Shown piece by piece: positions 19,658 to 29,435 of a stretch of DNA of 64,000 nucleotides. The DNA comes from Methylophaga marina (lineage in GTDB: Bacteria > Pseudomonadota > Gammaproteobacteria > Nitrosococcales > Methylophagaceae), in assembly GCF_030296755.1 (NCBI RefSeq), contig NZ_AP027741.1, forward strand, positions 248,001-312,000, written 5' to 3'. The position numbers and the translations under genes were made by a program. The notes under the pieces were generated by a model that was not told where the DNA came from, did no database searches, and saw only the letters and a list, made by a program, of their open reading frames with translations. How positions within the stretch are numbered: position 1 is the first letter of the stretch; every line of letters begins with the position of its first letter.

Positions 19658-21190
19658 ATGATTGATACGTCGGAATTACCTGCTGCCATCCCTTCCCTGA
19701 AGTTAAAGTGTGTCGCCATCGATACTTATAAAGAAAACGTGGCCTACTTGCACCGTAGTTGTGGCCTTTATCGTAGTGAGGGCTTTCAAGCACTGAGTAA
19801 AATAGAGATTCACACAGCTGATAGTGAGCAACCTGTGATTGCCGTTTTAAATGTTGTCGATGACACTTCCATTACAGATGTCGATGAGCTGGGGTTGAGT
19901 GAACAGGTTTATGAACAACTTGGCATTCCTGAAGGTTCTGAGGTGTTTATCAATCATGCCAGTCCTCCAGATTCGCTCAAATCCGTACATAAGAAGATCG
20001 CAGGCGAAAAGCTTAATTACGAACAATATCTGCACATCATTCAGGACATCGTTAATAACCGTTATTCAAAAATAGAAACTGCCGCATTTATTGTGGGTTG
20101 TGCTGAAACAGGCATGGAGCGTGATGAAATATTACATCTGACGCATGCGATGGTTGATACAGGAGAGCGGATTGATTGGGGGAAAGTTTGGTCTGCGATA
20201 AACATTGCATCGGTGGCATCCCCGGCAATCGCACCACCATGCTACTTGTGCCTATCATTGCTGCTCATGGCATGCTGATGCCTAAAACATCGAGCCGGGC
20301 AATTACGTCACCTGCTGGTACCGCAGATACCATGGAAGTCTTAGCTAACGTCGATTTGTCACTGCGTCGCCTTCATGAAATTGTCAGTGAACAACGTGCT
20401 TTTCTGGCTTGGGGGGCACTGCAAAGCTGGCCCCGGCTGATGATGTGCTGATTTCTGTAGAACGCCCTCTATCCATGGATTCGACTGGTCAGATGATCGC
20501 CTCAATACTTTCAAAAAAATGGCCGCTGGAGCGACACATTTAATTATTGATATTCCCATAGGGCCTTCAGCAAAAGTACATACACACATGGAAGCACTGA
20601 AGCTGCGTAAGCTTTTTGAGTATGTTGGCGACAATATGGGATTACACTTAGAAGTGGTCATTACTGATGGCAGCCAACCTATCGGTAGAGGCATAGGTCC
20701 AGTTCTGGAAACCCAGGATGTTATGAAGATCCTGACAAATGAACCTGATGCGCCCATCGATTTGAAAGAAAAAGCATTGCAACTCGCTGGCAGGATTATC
20801 GAATTTGATCCCGATGTCCGAGGCGGCCAAGGTTATACCATCGCCAGAGACATTCTTGAATCAGGCCGAGCCCTCACTAAAATGAATGCCATTATTGATG
20901 CTCAGGGTCGTAACAACACTCCGATGCGTGTTGGGAAGCTGCATTATGATATTTGTGCTCAAACAACGGGTAGCATCAGTGCAATAGATAATCTCAAAAT
21001 CGCCTCCATTGCACGGCTGGCAGGTGCTCCTATGGATAAAGGTGCGGGCGTGTATCTACATAAAAAGGTCGGTGATAAAGTGAAACAAGGCGAGCCTTTG
21101 TTTACTATTTATGCTGAGTTTAATGCCGATTTTACCTTTGCAAAAAATGCCGCAATGACCGATAACAGTTATCAGATCGAGCACTTATGA
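19658..21190 (+). pseudogene. AMP phosphorylase / thymidine phosphorylase family protein, three frameshifts
   Basis: Long-form nucleoside/nucleotide phosphorylase of the family that contains archaeal AMP phosphorylase (AMP plus phosphate to adenine and ribose-1,5-bisphosphate). The signature [14 protein letters not shown], followed by [15 protein letters not shown], is clear. Three one-base deletions break the frame: near 20178-20185 (G5A3), at 20411-20416 (G6) and at 20513-20519 (A7). Adding one base at each gives one protein of about 511 residues, the usual size. An N-terminal extension of about 90 residues is also typical of the long form. The stop overlaps the start of the PRPP synthetase-like gene, so the two are translationally coupled. 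All breaks are in homopolymers, so the gene is probably intact. Confidence 0.85.
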
Positions 21191-22083
21191 GCATGCCCCC
21201 CACCCTATTATTAAGCTTCTCTGACTACGAGCAACAAGCCAAAGCGCTTGCTGTTGTCTGTGGCATTCCTTATGAAACTGTCCTGTTGCACCGCTTTCCA
21301 GATGGCGAAAGTCAACTGACCTTGCCAGTCAATTTAGCGGAAACAGTTATCCTATGCCGCAGTCTCGATGATCCTAACCACAAATTAGTCGAATTGATGC
21401 TCACTGCACAATCATTACGTCAGCATGGTGTAAAACGGATTATTCTGGTGGCACCCTATCTTTGTTATATGCGACAAGATAAAGCTTTTCACCCAGGGGA
21501 AGTCGTTAGTCAGACCATTGTGGGTCATTTCCTGGCTGATTTGTTTGATGCTGTCATTACAGTCGATAGCCATCTGCACCGTATCTCCCAGTTGAGTGAA
21601 GCTATTCCGCTGGAACAGGCTATTAATCTCACCGCCACACAACCCATGGCAGAATTTATAGAAGCGCATTTCACTACCCCACTCCTTTTAGGACCGGACG
21701 GTGAATCAGAGCAATGGGTAAAAGAGATTGCCACACATTTTGGCTTTGACTATGCCGTGGCACACAAACAACGTTTAGGTGATCATAATGTTGTCGTCAC
21801 ATTGCCAGAGAATGACTATGCCAGACGCAATATTATTATTGTGGATGATGTTGCCAGTACGGGTAAAACCCTACTGGAAGCAGCCAAAAAACTAATGCCA
21901 TATCAACCAGCATCCGTCAGTGTGTTAGTCAGTCATGCTTTGTTTATTGAAGATGCCATAGCGCAACTCAATGCGGCAGGTGTCAAACAGATATATAGCT
22001 GCGATAGCATTCCTCATCAAACAAATAGCGTGAGTTTGGCCAATATTCTCGCTAAGGCTTTACAGGGCGTTTTACAACAATAG
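21187..22083 (+). CDS. Ribose-phosphate pyrophosphokinase paralogue
   Basis: A 298-residue protein of the PRPP synthetase family, a little shorter than the housekeeping enzyme (about 315). It has the RFPDGE substrate region, the [12 protein letters not shown] segment and the PRPP/ribose-phosphate loop [18 protein letters not shown]. The enzyme transfers pyrophosphate from ATP to ribose-5-phosphate. It overlaps the phosphorylase gene by four bases. The pair looks like a nucleotide-salvage cassette: the phosphorylase releases base and phosphorylated ribose and this enzyme makes PRPP. Whether it accepts ribose-5-phosphate or another ribose phosphate cannot be read. Confidence 0.87.
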   Translation: MSMPPTLLLSFSDYEQQAKALAVVCGIPYETVLLHRFPDGESQLTLPVNLAETVILCRSLDDPNHKLVELMLTAQSLRQHGVKRIILVAPYLCYMRQDKAFHPGEVVSQTIVGHFLADLFDAVITVDSHLHRISQLSEAIPLEQAINLTATQPMAEFIEAHFTTPLLLGPDGESEQWVKEIATHFGFDYAVAHKQRLGDHNVVVTLPENDYARRNIIIVDDVASTGKTLLEAAKKLMPYQPASVSVLVSHALFIEDAIAQLNAAGVKQIYSCDSIPHQTNSVSLANILAKALQGVLQQ

Positions 22084-22106
22084 ATTTAGTTCAAAAGGGG
22101 TAAGAT

Positions 22107-24740
22107 TTGACATCATTATTTCAGAAAGCCACTGACGATTTTGCCCATCAACCGATTGCTAAGACTTTTAACTCACTGAATGTCGACGCAAGCCTCGGCT
22201 TGTCGGATGCAGAAGTACATCAACGCCAGCTTGATTACGGTCTGAATCAAATCATCAATCAAGAAGAATCCACCTTGCAGCGGATTTTAAAACGTTTCTG
22301 GGGCCCGATTCCCTGGATGATTGAAATTGCCGCCATCTTATCTGCCGCGGTGGGTAAGTGGGAAGATTTCATCATTATCAGCGTCTTACTCCTTATTAAT
22401 GCCGGACTCGACTTTTTCCAGGAGCACCGCGCACTTAATGCCCTAAGTGCCTTAAAAAGCCAGTTAGATACGCAGGTACGCGTGTTACGCGATGGCAAGA
22501 GTCAATTGGTTCGCTCACAAGAACTCGTGCCTGGCGATATCATTCGATTACGAATGGGTGATTTGGTCCCCGCTGATGTACAGTTGCTGACTGGTGATTA
22601 TTTGTCCATTGACGAGTCTTCACTGACTGGTGAGTCTTTGCCAGTCAGCAAAAGAAGTACTGACGTTGCCTATGCCAACACCATTATCCGTCAAGGTGAG
22701 ATGGATGCGATTGTGATCAATACCGGTCAGCAGACACGGTTTAATAATGTGGTCAGCCTGGTTGCATCAGCTTCGGTTAATGAGCATAGCCACTTTCAAA
22801 AGATGGTATTACAGATTGGGCACTTCCTGATTCTCTTATCGCTGGCGATGGTGGCATTGATTGTTATCACAGGCTTATCTCGCCATGAAGATCTGCTGGA
22901 ATTGGCCCGCTTTGCATTAGTGTTATTAGTGGCAGCAATACCTGTTGCCTTACCAGCAGTGCTATCAGTCACTATGGCTGTAGGCGCTTATAAACTGGCA
23001 AAACACAAAGCCATCGTCACTAAGTTAACAGCAATAGAAGAACTGGCTGGCGTCGATATTTTTTGTTCAGATAAAACGGGCACGTTGACCAAAAATGAAA
23101 TGCAGGTCATGGAGATACTGCCATTCAATGGAACCAGTGAGGCAGCACTTATGCGAGCTGCCGTTTTAGCATCGCGCTCAGAAAATACAGATCCAATTGA
23201 AATCCCGTTATTTCGTCATATTAAAGATAACTATCCTGAAAGTGACTGGTCAACATGGCAACAAACGCACTTCACGGCTTTTGATCCCAGCAAAAAATAC
23301 ACAGCAGCTCAGTTACAAAAAGCTGACCAGAAGATGGCCGTATTTAAAGGCGCTCCACAAGTCATTATGGCGATGGTAACGAATCTAACCGATAACGACA
23401 TCAACACACTCAATCAGCAGATTAATCTTCTGGCAAGTAAAGGCTACAGAACACTGGCAGTAGCGCAGCAATATGAAAGTCAAGAACATGAATTCCTGGG
23501 ACTGATTCCACTTATCGATCCGCCTCGGGATGACTCTAAACAAGTGATTGATGAGATGCGTCAGCGTGGTGTCGAAGTGAAAATGATCACCGGAGATAAT
23601 ATTGCTATTGCCCGTGAAATTGGGCATATGCTCGGACTAAACAAACGAGCTGTTCAATCTAAACAGATTACCGGTAAATCCGGGCAGGAAATTAAAGAGC
23701 TAGCATCCAGTCTGGCTCAGGCTATCTATAAACGATTAAATCCGGATGTGTCTTTCAAACAGGCAAAACAGTTTGCCGATGAGGTAATGACCGATCTGGA
23801 AAATATTTACGACACCAGCTTATTAGAAACGGAATTTATTCATACACATGAGTCTGCTTTGCTGGACATGCTGGAGTCTATAGAAATATTTGCCGAAGTC
23901 TTACCAGAAGATAAATACATGATTGTCGACGCCCTACAAAAGTCCGATCACATTGTGGGCATGACAGGCGATGGTGTGAATGACGCGCCCGCTCTTCGCA
24001 AAGCCGATTGTGGTTTTGCGGTTTCCAATGCGACCGATGCGGCAAGAGCGGCAGCAGATATTATTCTCACCGCACCAGGTTTATCTGTCATCAATCATGC
24101 CATAGAGCAAGCGCGTTTTACGTTTGAACGCATGAAAAGCTATGCGACATTTCGTATTGCTGAAACCATTCGCATTATTTTGTTCATGACATTAAGCATC
24201 CTGATATTCGAGTTTTATCCCATAACGGCGCTGATGATTATTCTACTGGCGCTGCTCAATGACTTACCGATTCTGACTATCGCTTATGACAACACTTACC
24301 AGTCTCCAACCCCAGTCAGGTGGAATATGCATGAATTGTTTATTTTGTCGTCAGCGTTGGGGCTTGCTGGGGTATGCGCATCATTTTTATTATATTTGTT
24401 CTTACGCGAGCAGAATTTAGATACTGATACGATACAAACCCTCATATTCCTGAAACTTCTGATTGCCGGCCACAGTACTATTTTTGTGACACGAAATAAT
24501 GGCTGGTTCTGGCAAAAGCCCTGGCCATCTCCACTGTTATTAGCTGCGACATTGGGTACAGAAATTATTGGTACATTGATGGCTGTGAACGGACTATTTA
24601 TTACAGCAGTGAGTTGGGAATATGCCGGGTTGATGTGGCTATATGCATTGGTTTGGTTTGTTATCGATAATGCGATAAAAATGGGCATTCAACATTTTAT
24701 TTTCAATCAACCCAGGACCAAAAAAACGCTCTCTGCATGA
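22107..24740 (+). CDS. Plasma-membrane proton-efflux P-type ATPase
   Basis: An 877-residue P-type ATPase of the PIIIA (fungal/plant H+-ATPase-like) group. The TGES actuator motif is at residues 174-177 and the phosphorylated Asp322 is in CSDKTGTLTKN. The hinge TGDGVNDAPALRKADCGFAV is complete. About ten membrane helices are visible, with no heavy-metal domain. It should pump protons out at the expense of ATP. The start is a TTG at 22107 with AAAGGGG upstream; no ATG fits the conserved N-terminus. It follows the PRPP synthetase paralogue by 23 bases and its stop overlaps the mtfA start. Confidence 0.9.
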   Translation: MTSLFQKATDDFAHQPIAKTFNSLNVDASLGLSDAEVHQRQLDYGLNQIINQEESTLQRILKRFWGPIPWMIEIAAILSAAVGKWEDFIIISVLLLINAGLDFFQEHRALNALSALKSQLDTQVRVLRDGKSQLVRSQELVPGDIIRLRMGDLVPADVQLLTGDYLSIDESSLTGESLPVSKRSTDVAYANTIIRQGEMDAIVINTGQQTRFNNVVSLVASASVNEHSHFQKMVLQIGHFLILLSLAMVALIVITGLSRHEDLLELARFALVLLVAAIPVALPAVLSVTMAVGAYKLAKHKAIVTKLTAIEELAGVDIFCSDKTGTLTKNEMQVMEILPFNGTSEAALMRAAVLASRSENTDPIEIPLFRHIKDNYPESDWSTWQQTHFTAFDPSKKYTAAQLQKADQKMAVFKGAPQVIMAMVTNLTDNDINTLNQQINLLASKGYRTLAVAQQYESQEHEFLGLIPLIDPPRDDSKQVIDEMRQRGVEVKMITGDNIAIAREIGHMLGLNKRAVQSKQITGKSGQEIKELASSLAQAIYKRLNPDVSFKQAKQFADEVMTDLENIYDTSLLETEFIHTHESALLDMLESIEIFAEVLPEDKYMIVDALQKSDHIVGMTGDGVNDAPALRKADCGFAVSNATDAARAAADIILTAPGLSVINHAIEQARFTFERMKSYATFRIAETIRIILFMTLSILIFEFYPITALMIILLALLNDLPILTIAYDNTYQSPTPVRWNMHELFILSSALGLAGVCASFLLYLFLREQNLDTDTIQTLIFLKLLIAGHSTIFVTRNNGWFWQKPWPSPLLLAATLGTEIIGTLMAVNGLFITAVSWEYAGLMWLYALVWFVIDNAIKMGIQHFIFNQPRTKKTLSA

Positions 24741-25528
24741 ATATCATCCGTAAATGGCACACACTCAGAGTCCTTAAACAGTATCCGATACCCTTTGGCT
24801 TATGGCATGAGGTGACCCGTCACTTACCTCTTATTGAGGCCAGATCTATTTCTGAACGAGCACGTATTCGACTATTGGCAACACTGTTTATTCATAAAAA
24901 AACATTCAGTGGCGCGGCTGGCGTAACGGTGACACCAGAAATGGCTGTTACTGTTGCGGCTCAGGCATGTGTTGCTATCTTGCATTTGGGACTCAACACA
25001 TATGATGGCTGGCGAGAAATTATTCTCTATCCGGGTGCCTTTCAGATTAAACGTGATATCACTGATGAAAATGGCGTAGTTCATAAGCAAACACAAGGCT
25101 TGAGTGGCGAGTCATGGTCACGGGGACCCGTTATCTTTTCCTGGCAGGATATTAAACATGACAGCCAGCAGCCTTACCGAGGTCATCATGTTGTCATTCA
25201 TGAGTTTGCTCATAAATTAGATATGTTATCAGGCCGTGCCAATGGCATGCCGCCATTACATCCGGATATGTCGTTACAGGAATGGACTGAAACTTTGACG
25301 GCAGCCTGGCAAGGTTTATTACATGACTTGGCCACACATAAACATACCTACATGGATCCTTATGCCGCCACCAATCCGGCTGAGTTTTTTGCTGTAATAA
25401 CTGAGTATTTCTTCACCACACCGGTAGCATTAAAACGACATAACACGCATTTATATGAGCTATTAAAGGCTTATTACCGGCAATCGCCACCCGATTTAGA
25501 AAAATTTCATACTAAACATCACGTTTAA
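24737..25528 (+). CDS. mtfA: Zinc-dependent peptidase MtfA family (M90)
   Basis: A 263-residue protein of the MtfA/YeeI family. The zinc motif HEFAHKLD is at residues 155-162, with the further Glu in NPAEFFAVITEYFF. E. coli MtfA is a cytosolic peptidase that binds the repressor Mlc and so affects the glucose PTS. No signal peptide is visible. The start overlaps the ATPase stop by four bases, so expression is probably coupled. Confidence 0.88.
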   Translation: MNIIRKWHTLRVLKQYPIPFGLWHEVTRHLPLIEARSISERARIRLLATLFIHKKTFSGAAGVTVTPEMAVTVAAQACVAILHLGLNTYDGWREIILYPGAFQIKRDITDENGVVHKQTQGLSGESWSRGPVIFSWQDIKHDSQQPYRGHHVVIHEFAHKLDMLSGRANGMPPLHPDMSLQEWTETLTAAWQGLLHDLATHKHTYMDPYAATNPAEFFAVITEYFFTTPVALKRHNTHLYELLKAYYRQSPPDLEKFHTKHHV

Positions 25529-25604
25529 GCCGCCGTTTAATACGTAACAGAAACTGTTTCTGAAAAATCCAGTCGAATCATTATCATGCTGACAAGGAGA
25601 TGTT

Positions 25605-26017
25605 ATGCAAGAGATTCTTGGCACACTTTTATTGATGGCGGTCAACTTCAGTCAGTACGATATGCCAGAAAAAAACCTGTTATCGAACCGGTCAATCATC
25701 AGCAACTGATCGATATTCTATGTGATGGTAAAGAATGTAATGCCTTGGCATATTATGACGATAAAAAAGATATCATCTTTTATGACAAGAAACTGACCAA
25801 AGATAGCATCATCTCTCAGGGGTATATTGTTCATGAGTTAGTGCATTTTCTTCAGGATCAACATGGAGCGATGATTGAAAAGCCTGACTGCACACAGCGC
25901 ATGATTCTGGAACGAGAGGCCTATCAAGTTCAACAACGTTTTTTGCGTGATAATCATGTCATGACTTACGATGTTGACATGGCAATCCGTTTATTAAGTG
26001 GTGTATGTCGGCGCTGA
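25605..26017 (+). pseudogene. Small exported HExxH protein, frameshifted near its N-terminus
   Basis: From the ATG at 25605 (AAGGAG eight bases upstream) the frame encodes a hydrophobic start, MQEILGTLLLMAVNFS. It breaks in the A7 run at 25669-25675. Adding one A gives about 137 residues reading MPEKKPVIEPVNHQQL and continuing to the stop at 26017. The second half holds HELVHFLQDQHG, a zincin-type HExxH motif, and a later EREAYQVQQRFL that could supply the third ligand. Two Cys (CDGKEC) could form a disulfide. I do not recognise a named family. It follows mtfA by 76 bases, so two HExxH proteins are adjacent. Confidence 0.65.
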
Positions 26018-26167
26018 GGTCTATTTGATAGTTGTTATAATCAAATCGATAGGGATATACTCGACCTTTTACGAAATGAATGATGTTACTTAACCATGTC
26101 TCTGGTGGTGCGAAATGAAATTAGAGCACATCCTTAAGTAACGTTTCTACTCCAGTTACGGAAGTCT

Positions 26168-26556
26168 ATGTTTTCAAGCAAAAGGCTCTATATATTAAGT
26201 TTAATCAGTGTCAGCCTGATAACTACGGTAACCAGCACGAAAGCTTCTCTGGATTTATTAGCAGGCGTTGAGGCTGGAATTGATACTGATACCGCCATGA
26301 CCACGCATGACTTACAACAAACCCAAAAATCCTGTCAACAGAAACCATTGGCAAAAGTCATTTCTGGAAGAATGAGGTCACTGGCACCGCTTACGAAATT
26401 GTGATTGACCACCATTATTCTTATGGTCACTATCCTTGTCTCGCCTATGACCTTATTATTACAAAAGAGGATAATACCCAGACAAAATCTCTCGATGCCT
26501 GCAAAAACAGTAACGATCAATGGATTTCAATTACTTCTGGAGCGACAGCACTCTAG
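26168..26556 (+). pseudogene. Hypothetical exported protein, frameshifted
   Basis: From the ATG at 26168 there is a signal peptide of about 25 residues (LYILSLISVSLITTVTSTKA). The frame breaks around CCCAAAAA at 26322-26329. With one base added the frame continues (PKILSTETIGKSHFWKNEVTG) to a TAG at 26554, for about 129 residues. The C-terminal part has two cysteines (HYPCLAYD and LDACKNS). I do not recognise the family. The stop codon overlaps the stop codon of cmoB on the other strand. Confidence 0.55.
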
Positions 26557-27521
26557 GGCGCTTTAGCGATAAACACACCGCGTTTCGGTGCAGGGTATCC
26601 TTCAATCGTTTTTGTGACGTCATTCGGATCAAGGAAATCTTTTAAAGACTCAAATGTCATCCACTCTGTACTTCTTTGCTCATCGAGTGACGTAATAGAT
26701 TCATCTACACAACGCACTTCTTTGAATCCACACTTCTTGAGCCAAACCAGCATAGTCTCAGTGCTTGGTATAAACCACACATTGCGCATCTTCGCATAAC
26801 GCCCTTCAGGTATCAGACTCATACCTTCTGGTCCATCAATAATCAATGTTTCCAGCACTAACTCACCGCCCGACTTCAGGCAATGTCTTAATTCCATAAG
26901 GTGAGTTAACGGTGAGCGACGATGATATAAGACCCCCATGGAAAACACTGTATCAAACCAGGCCAGTTTCTCAGGCATGTGCTCAATACCTATTGGCACC
27001 ACAAAATGTCTAGCGCTGGCAATATAACGTTGCATCACATGATATTGCATGGTGAAAACAAGGGTAGGATCTATGCCCATAACAAATTCAGCACCCTCAC
27101 CCAGCATTCTCCAACCATGGTAGCCATTGCCTCCGCCCACATCTAATACTCGCCGACCAAGAAGCGGACTGATATGGGGTAAGACCCTGTCCCATTTCCA
27201 ATCCGATCGCCACTCGGTATTGATCTCAATATCAAAAAAACGATAAGGCCCTTTGCGCCAAGGATGAAAAGTCTGAAGACAGGTTTTCAATGCATCAATA
27301 TCATGACCATTCAAGTCTTGTTGCTGACCTATTCTGACCTCACTTTGTAACTCGATTTGACTTGGAGTAATGTCAGGTAAAGCAGAAAGAGCCTCCTGCC
27401 ATAAAGGCATTTTGCCATGCGTTTCTTCGGCGAGTTTTTGGTTAATTTGTTGTTCTAATGTCTGCCGCCAGCTATCTAACCCAGCAGACTCAAGATATTG
27501 ATATAAACCTTGGTAAATCAC
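26553..27521 (-). CDS. cmoB: tRNA U34 carboxymethyltransferase CmoB
   Basis: A 322-residue SAM-fold enzyme. It transfers the carboxymethyl group of carboxy-SAM to 5-hydroxyuridine at tRNA position 34, giving cmo5U. The cofactor motif VLDVGGGNGYHGWRML and the MGVLYHRRSPLTHL segment are typical. The length equals that of E. coli CmoB (323). It overlaps the end of cmoA by four bases; CmoA makes its substrate. Confidence 0.95.
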   Translation of the reverse strand: MIYQGLYQYLESAGLDSWRQTLEQQINQKLAEETHGKMPLWQEALSALPDITPSQIELQSEVRIGQQQDLNGHDIDALKTCLQTFHPWRKGPYRFFDIEINTEWRSDWKWDRVLPHISPLLGRRVLDVGGGNGYHGWRMLGEGAEFVMGIDPTLVFTMQYHVMQRYIASARHFVVPIGIEHMPEKLAWFDTVFSMGVLYHRRSPLTHLMELRHCLKSGGELVLETLIIDGPEGMSLIPEGRYAKMRNVWFIPSTETMLVWLKKCGFKEVRCVDESITSLDEQRSTEWMTFESLKDFLDPNDVTKTIEGYPAPKRGVFIAKAP

Positions 27522-28252
27522 TTTATGGCAACCATCGAAACAAAGTTAAAACATTGATACCATTTTTCGGTAAAACCAAAGCCAGCAGCACGTAAGCGCT
27601 GTTGATGCTGCTCTAAAGATTCAGGGATCAAGACGTTTTCGAGCGCCGTTCTTTTCTGACTGATTTCCATATCACTGTAGCCATTTGCTCGCTTGAAGTC
27701 GTGGTGAACATCAATATGAAATTGGTTGATACTGTTATCAGGAAATGCCAGTTTCTCTGACAGAATTAATATTCCCCCCGGCTTTAAACCATTATAAATT
27801 TGATTAATTAAAGCCTGACGGTGCGCCAACGGAATAAACTGCAAGGTGAAGTTCATCACAACCACAGAGGCATTTTCAATTACCGTGTCAGCGATATCCT
27901 CGCAGACGAGTTGAACCTCAATATCAGAGGCCTTATCAGCCAGTAATATGTGCTGGGCTTTTTCAATCATCGCAGGCGAGTTATCCACGGCAATAATCTG
28001 GCAATTCTGCTTTTTTATGCGCTGACGTATCGATAAGGTCACAGCACCAAGCGAACAACCTAAATCATAACAACGGCTATTATCCAAAGCATACTTAGCC
28101 GCGAGGATACCGATATTAGATATCAATGTGGCGTAGCCTGGCACTGAACGCTGAATCATATCCGGGAAGACATCGACGACTCTTTCATCAAAGCTGAAAT
28201 CCACCATTTGTTCTAATGGCGCAGCGTAGATAGTGTCCTGTTTCTTCACCAT
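27518..28252 (-). CDS. cmoA: Carboxy-S-adenosyl-L-methionine synthase CmoA
   Basis: A 244-residue methyltransferase-fold protein that converts SAM and prephenate to carboxy-SAM. The cofactor loop YDLGCSLGAVTLSIRQ and the family segment NFTLQFIPLAHRQ are visible. The order tsaB-cmoA-cmoB, with overlapping stop and start codons at both junctions, indicates one operon for tRNA modification. Confidence 0.95.
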   Translation of the reverse strand: MVKKQDTIYAAPLEQMVDFSFDERVVDVFPDMIQRSVPGYATLISNIGILAAKYALDNSRCYDLGCSLGAVTLSIRQRIKKQNCQIIAVDNSPAMIEKAQHILLADKASDIEVQLVCEDIADTVIENASVVVMNFTLQFIPLAHRQALINQIYNGLKPGGILILSEKLAFPDNSINQFHIDVHHDFKRANGYSDMEISQKRTALENVLIPESLEQHQQRLRAAGFGFTEKWYQCFNFVSMVAIK

Positions 28253-28935
28253 TATTGCTCACCTTTTTTCTTAGCAACATTATCACGAAGGTAAACAGGC
28301 ATCGCTTGTTCAGCTGGCAAGGTGTGTCCCTTTTCGGCTTGTTTTTCAGCCAATTTTGCAATGGCAGCAGCCGTAGGTAAGAGCTCATTATCCAGCGTAC
28401 TTACTTGTTTGGAGAACTTCGCCATCATGGCTGTCTCATACTCTTTCCAACCCGTACCAGCAGCAAAAAATGATTGCTCTGAACTCAACTCGATTTGTTC
28501 AGGTAGACACACTCGTTCTTCGCCGACTAATACAGCTAAGCCATCCACGGACTGATAAAGTGCACTATAAACTTCCTGCATACGGGCATCCATGGCCACT
28601 GCAATACATTCAGCATGGTGCTCATCAATAGCACGCTGTGCCACCGCTGCTAATGTCGATACGGGCACGACTGGAAGACTGGCAGCATAGGCAATGCCTT
28701 GAGTGACACTCACCCCTACCCTAACGCCAGTGAAAGAACCTGGACCGCGACCAAACGCAATACAATCCATATCAGATAGCCGACATCCTGCCTCAACGAA
28801 AAGCGCATCCAACATTCCCAGAATTTTTTCTGAGTGCCCTCGTTGAGTCAGCAGTGATTGTTCAAACAGTTCGCCATTTTTAAGGATGGCCACTGAGCAC
28901 ATTTCTGTACAGGTATCGAGAGCAAGAATATTCAT
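28252..28935 (-). CDS. tsaB: tRNA threonylcarbamoyladenosine synthesis protein TsaB
   Basis: A 227-residue ASKHA-fold protein and partner of TsaD in making t6A at tRNA position 37. The N-terminal LALDTCTEMCSVA and the family motif GRGPGSFTGVRVGVS are clear. It is the first gene of the tsaB-cmoA-cmoB operon. Confidence 0.94.
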   Translation of the reverse strand: MNILALDTCTEMCSVAILKNGELFEQSLLTQRGHSEKILGMLDALFVEAGCRLSDMDCIAFGRGPGSFTGVRVGVSVTQGIAYAASLPVVPVSTLAAVAQRAIDEHHAECIAVAMDARMQEVYSALYQSVDGLAVLVGEERVCLPEQIELSSEQSFFAAGTGWKEYETAMMAKFSKQVSTLDNELLPTAAAIAKLAEKQAEKGHTLPAEQAMPVYLRDNVAKKKGEQ

Positions 28936-29013
28936 AGAGTGCTTATATGTTGGTCATTTGGATGTCACAAACGCGCATTATAATGCAAACAGTCAGATTC
29001 AACGGAGGAAATC

Positions 29014-29133
29014 ATGGCTTTATTAATAGATGTACTTTATGTACTACGTGAACTGGGTAAGTTGTTATTTGTGATCGTAACATCACCGTTTGCCTTTGCA
29101 GCTGGGCTGTTAACGATGCTGGGAAGCAATTAG
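29014..29133 (+). CDS. 39-residue hydrophobic small protein
   Basis: A short ORF with a strong ribosome-binding site (CGGAGGAA, five bases before the ATG). The product starts MALLIDVLYVLRELGKL and continues as one hydrophobic segment (LLFVIVTSPFAFAAGLLTML), then GSN and stop. It could be a single-pass membrane peptide. It lies divergent from tsaB and 61 bases before the next small gene. I do not recognise it. Confidence 0.55.
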   Translation: MALLIDVLYVLRELGKLLFVIVTSPFAFAAGLLTMLGSN

Positions 29134-29194
29134 AATTTTCATTCAATTCAATCTGTTATAGCATAGTCATGTCAAACTTTTTTGGAGGTTTGCA

Positions 29195-29434
29195 ATGGCT
29201 ATACAACATCTACAAGCGCTTGAATTAGCCGCACAAGGCGACTGGGACGGGGCTCACAAACTGATTCAAAGTTATGAAGACAGTTTTGCCTGCATGATTC
29301 ATGGCTATCTTCATTATGTAGAAGGCGACAAAGGCAATGCTGCTTACTGGTATCAACGTGCGGGACGTTCAATACCAGCAAACAGCTTATCTGAAGAATT
29401 TGACAGACTCTACGACCTCGCCAAACAAATCTGA
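29195..29434 (+). CDS. Small TPR/Sel1-like hypothetical protein
   Basis: A 79-residue protein that looks like two helix-turn-helix repeats (ALELAAQGDWDGAHKLIQ and GYLHYVEGDKGNAAYWYQRAG), as in TPR or Sel1 proteins. TTTGGAGG lies eight bases before the ATG. No signal peptide is seen, so it is probably a cytoplasmic protein-binding unit. The function is unknown. Confidence 0.75.
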   Translation: MAIQHLQALELAAQGDWDGAHKLIQSYEDSFACMIHGYLHYVEGDKGNAAYWYQRAGRSIPANSLSEEFDRLYDLAKQI

Positions 29435-29435
29435 A

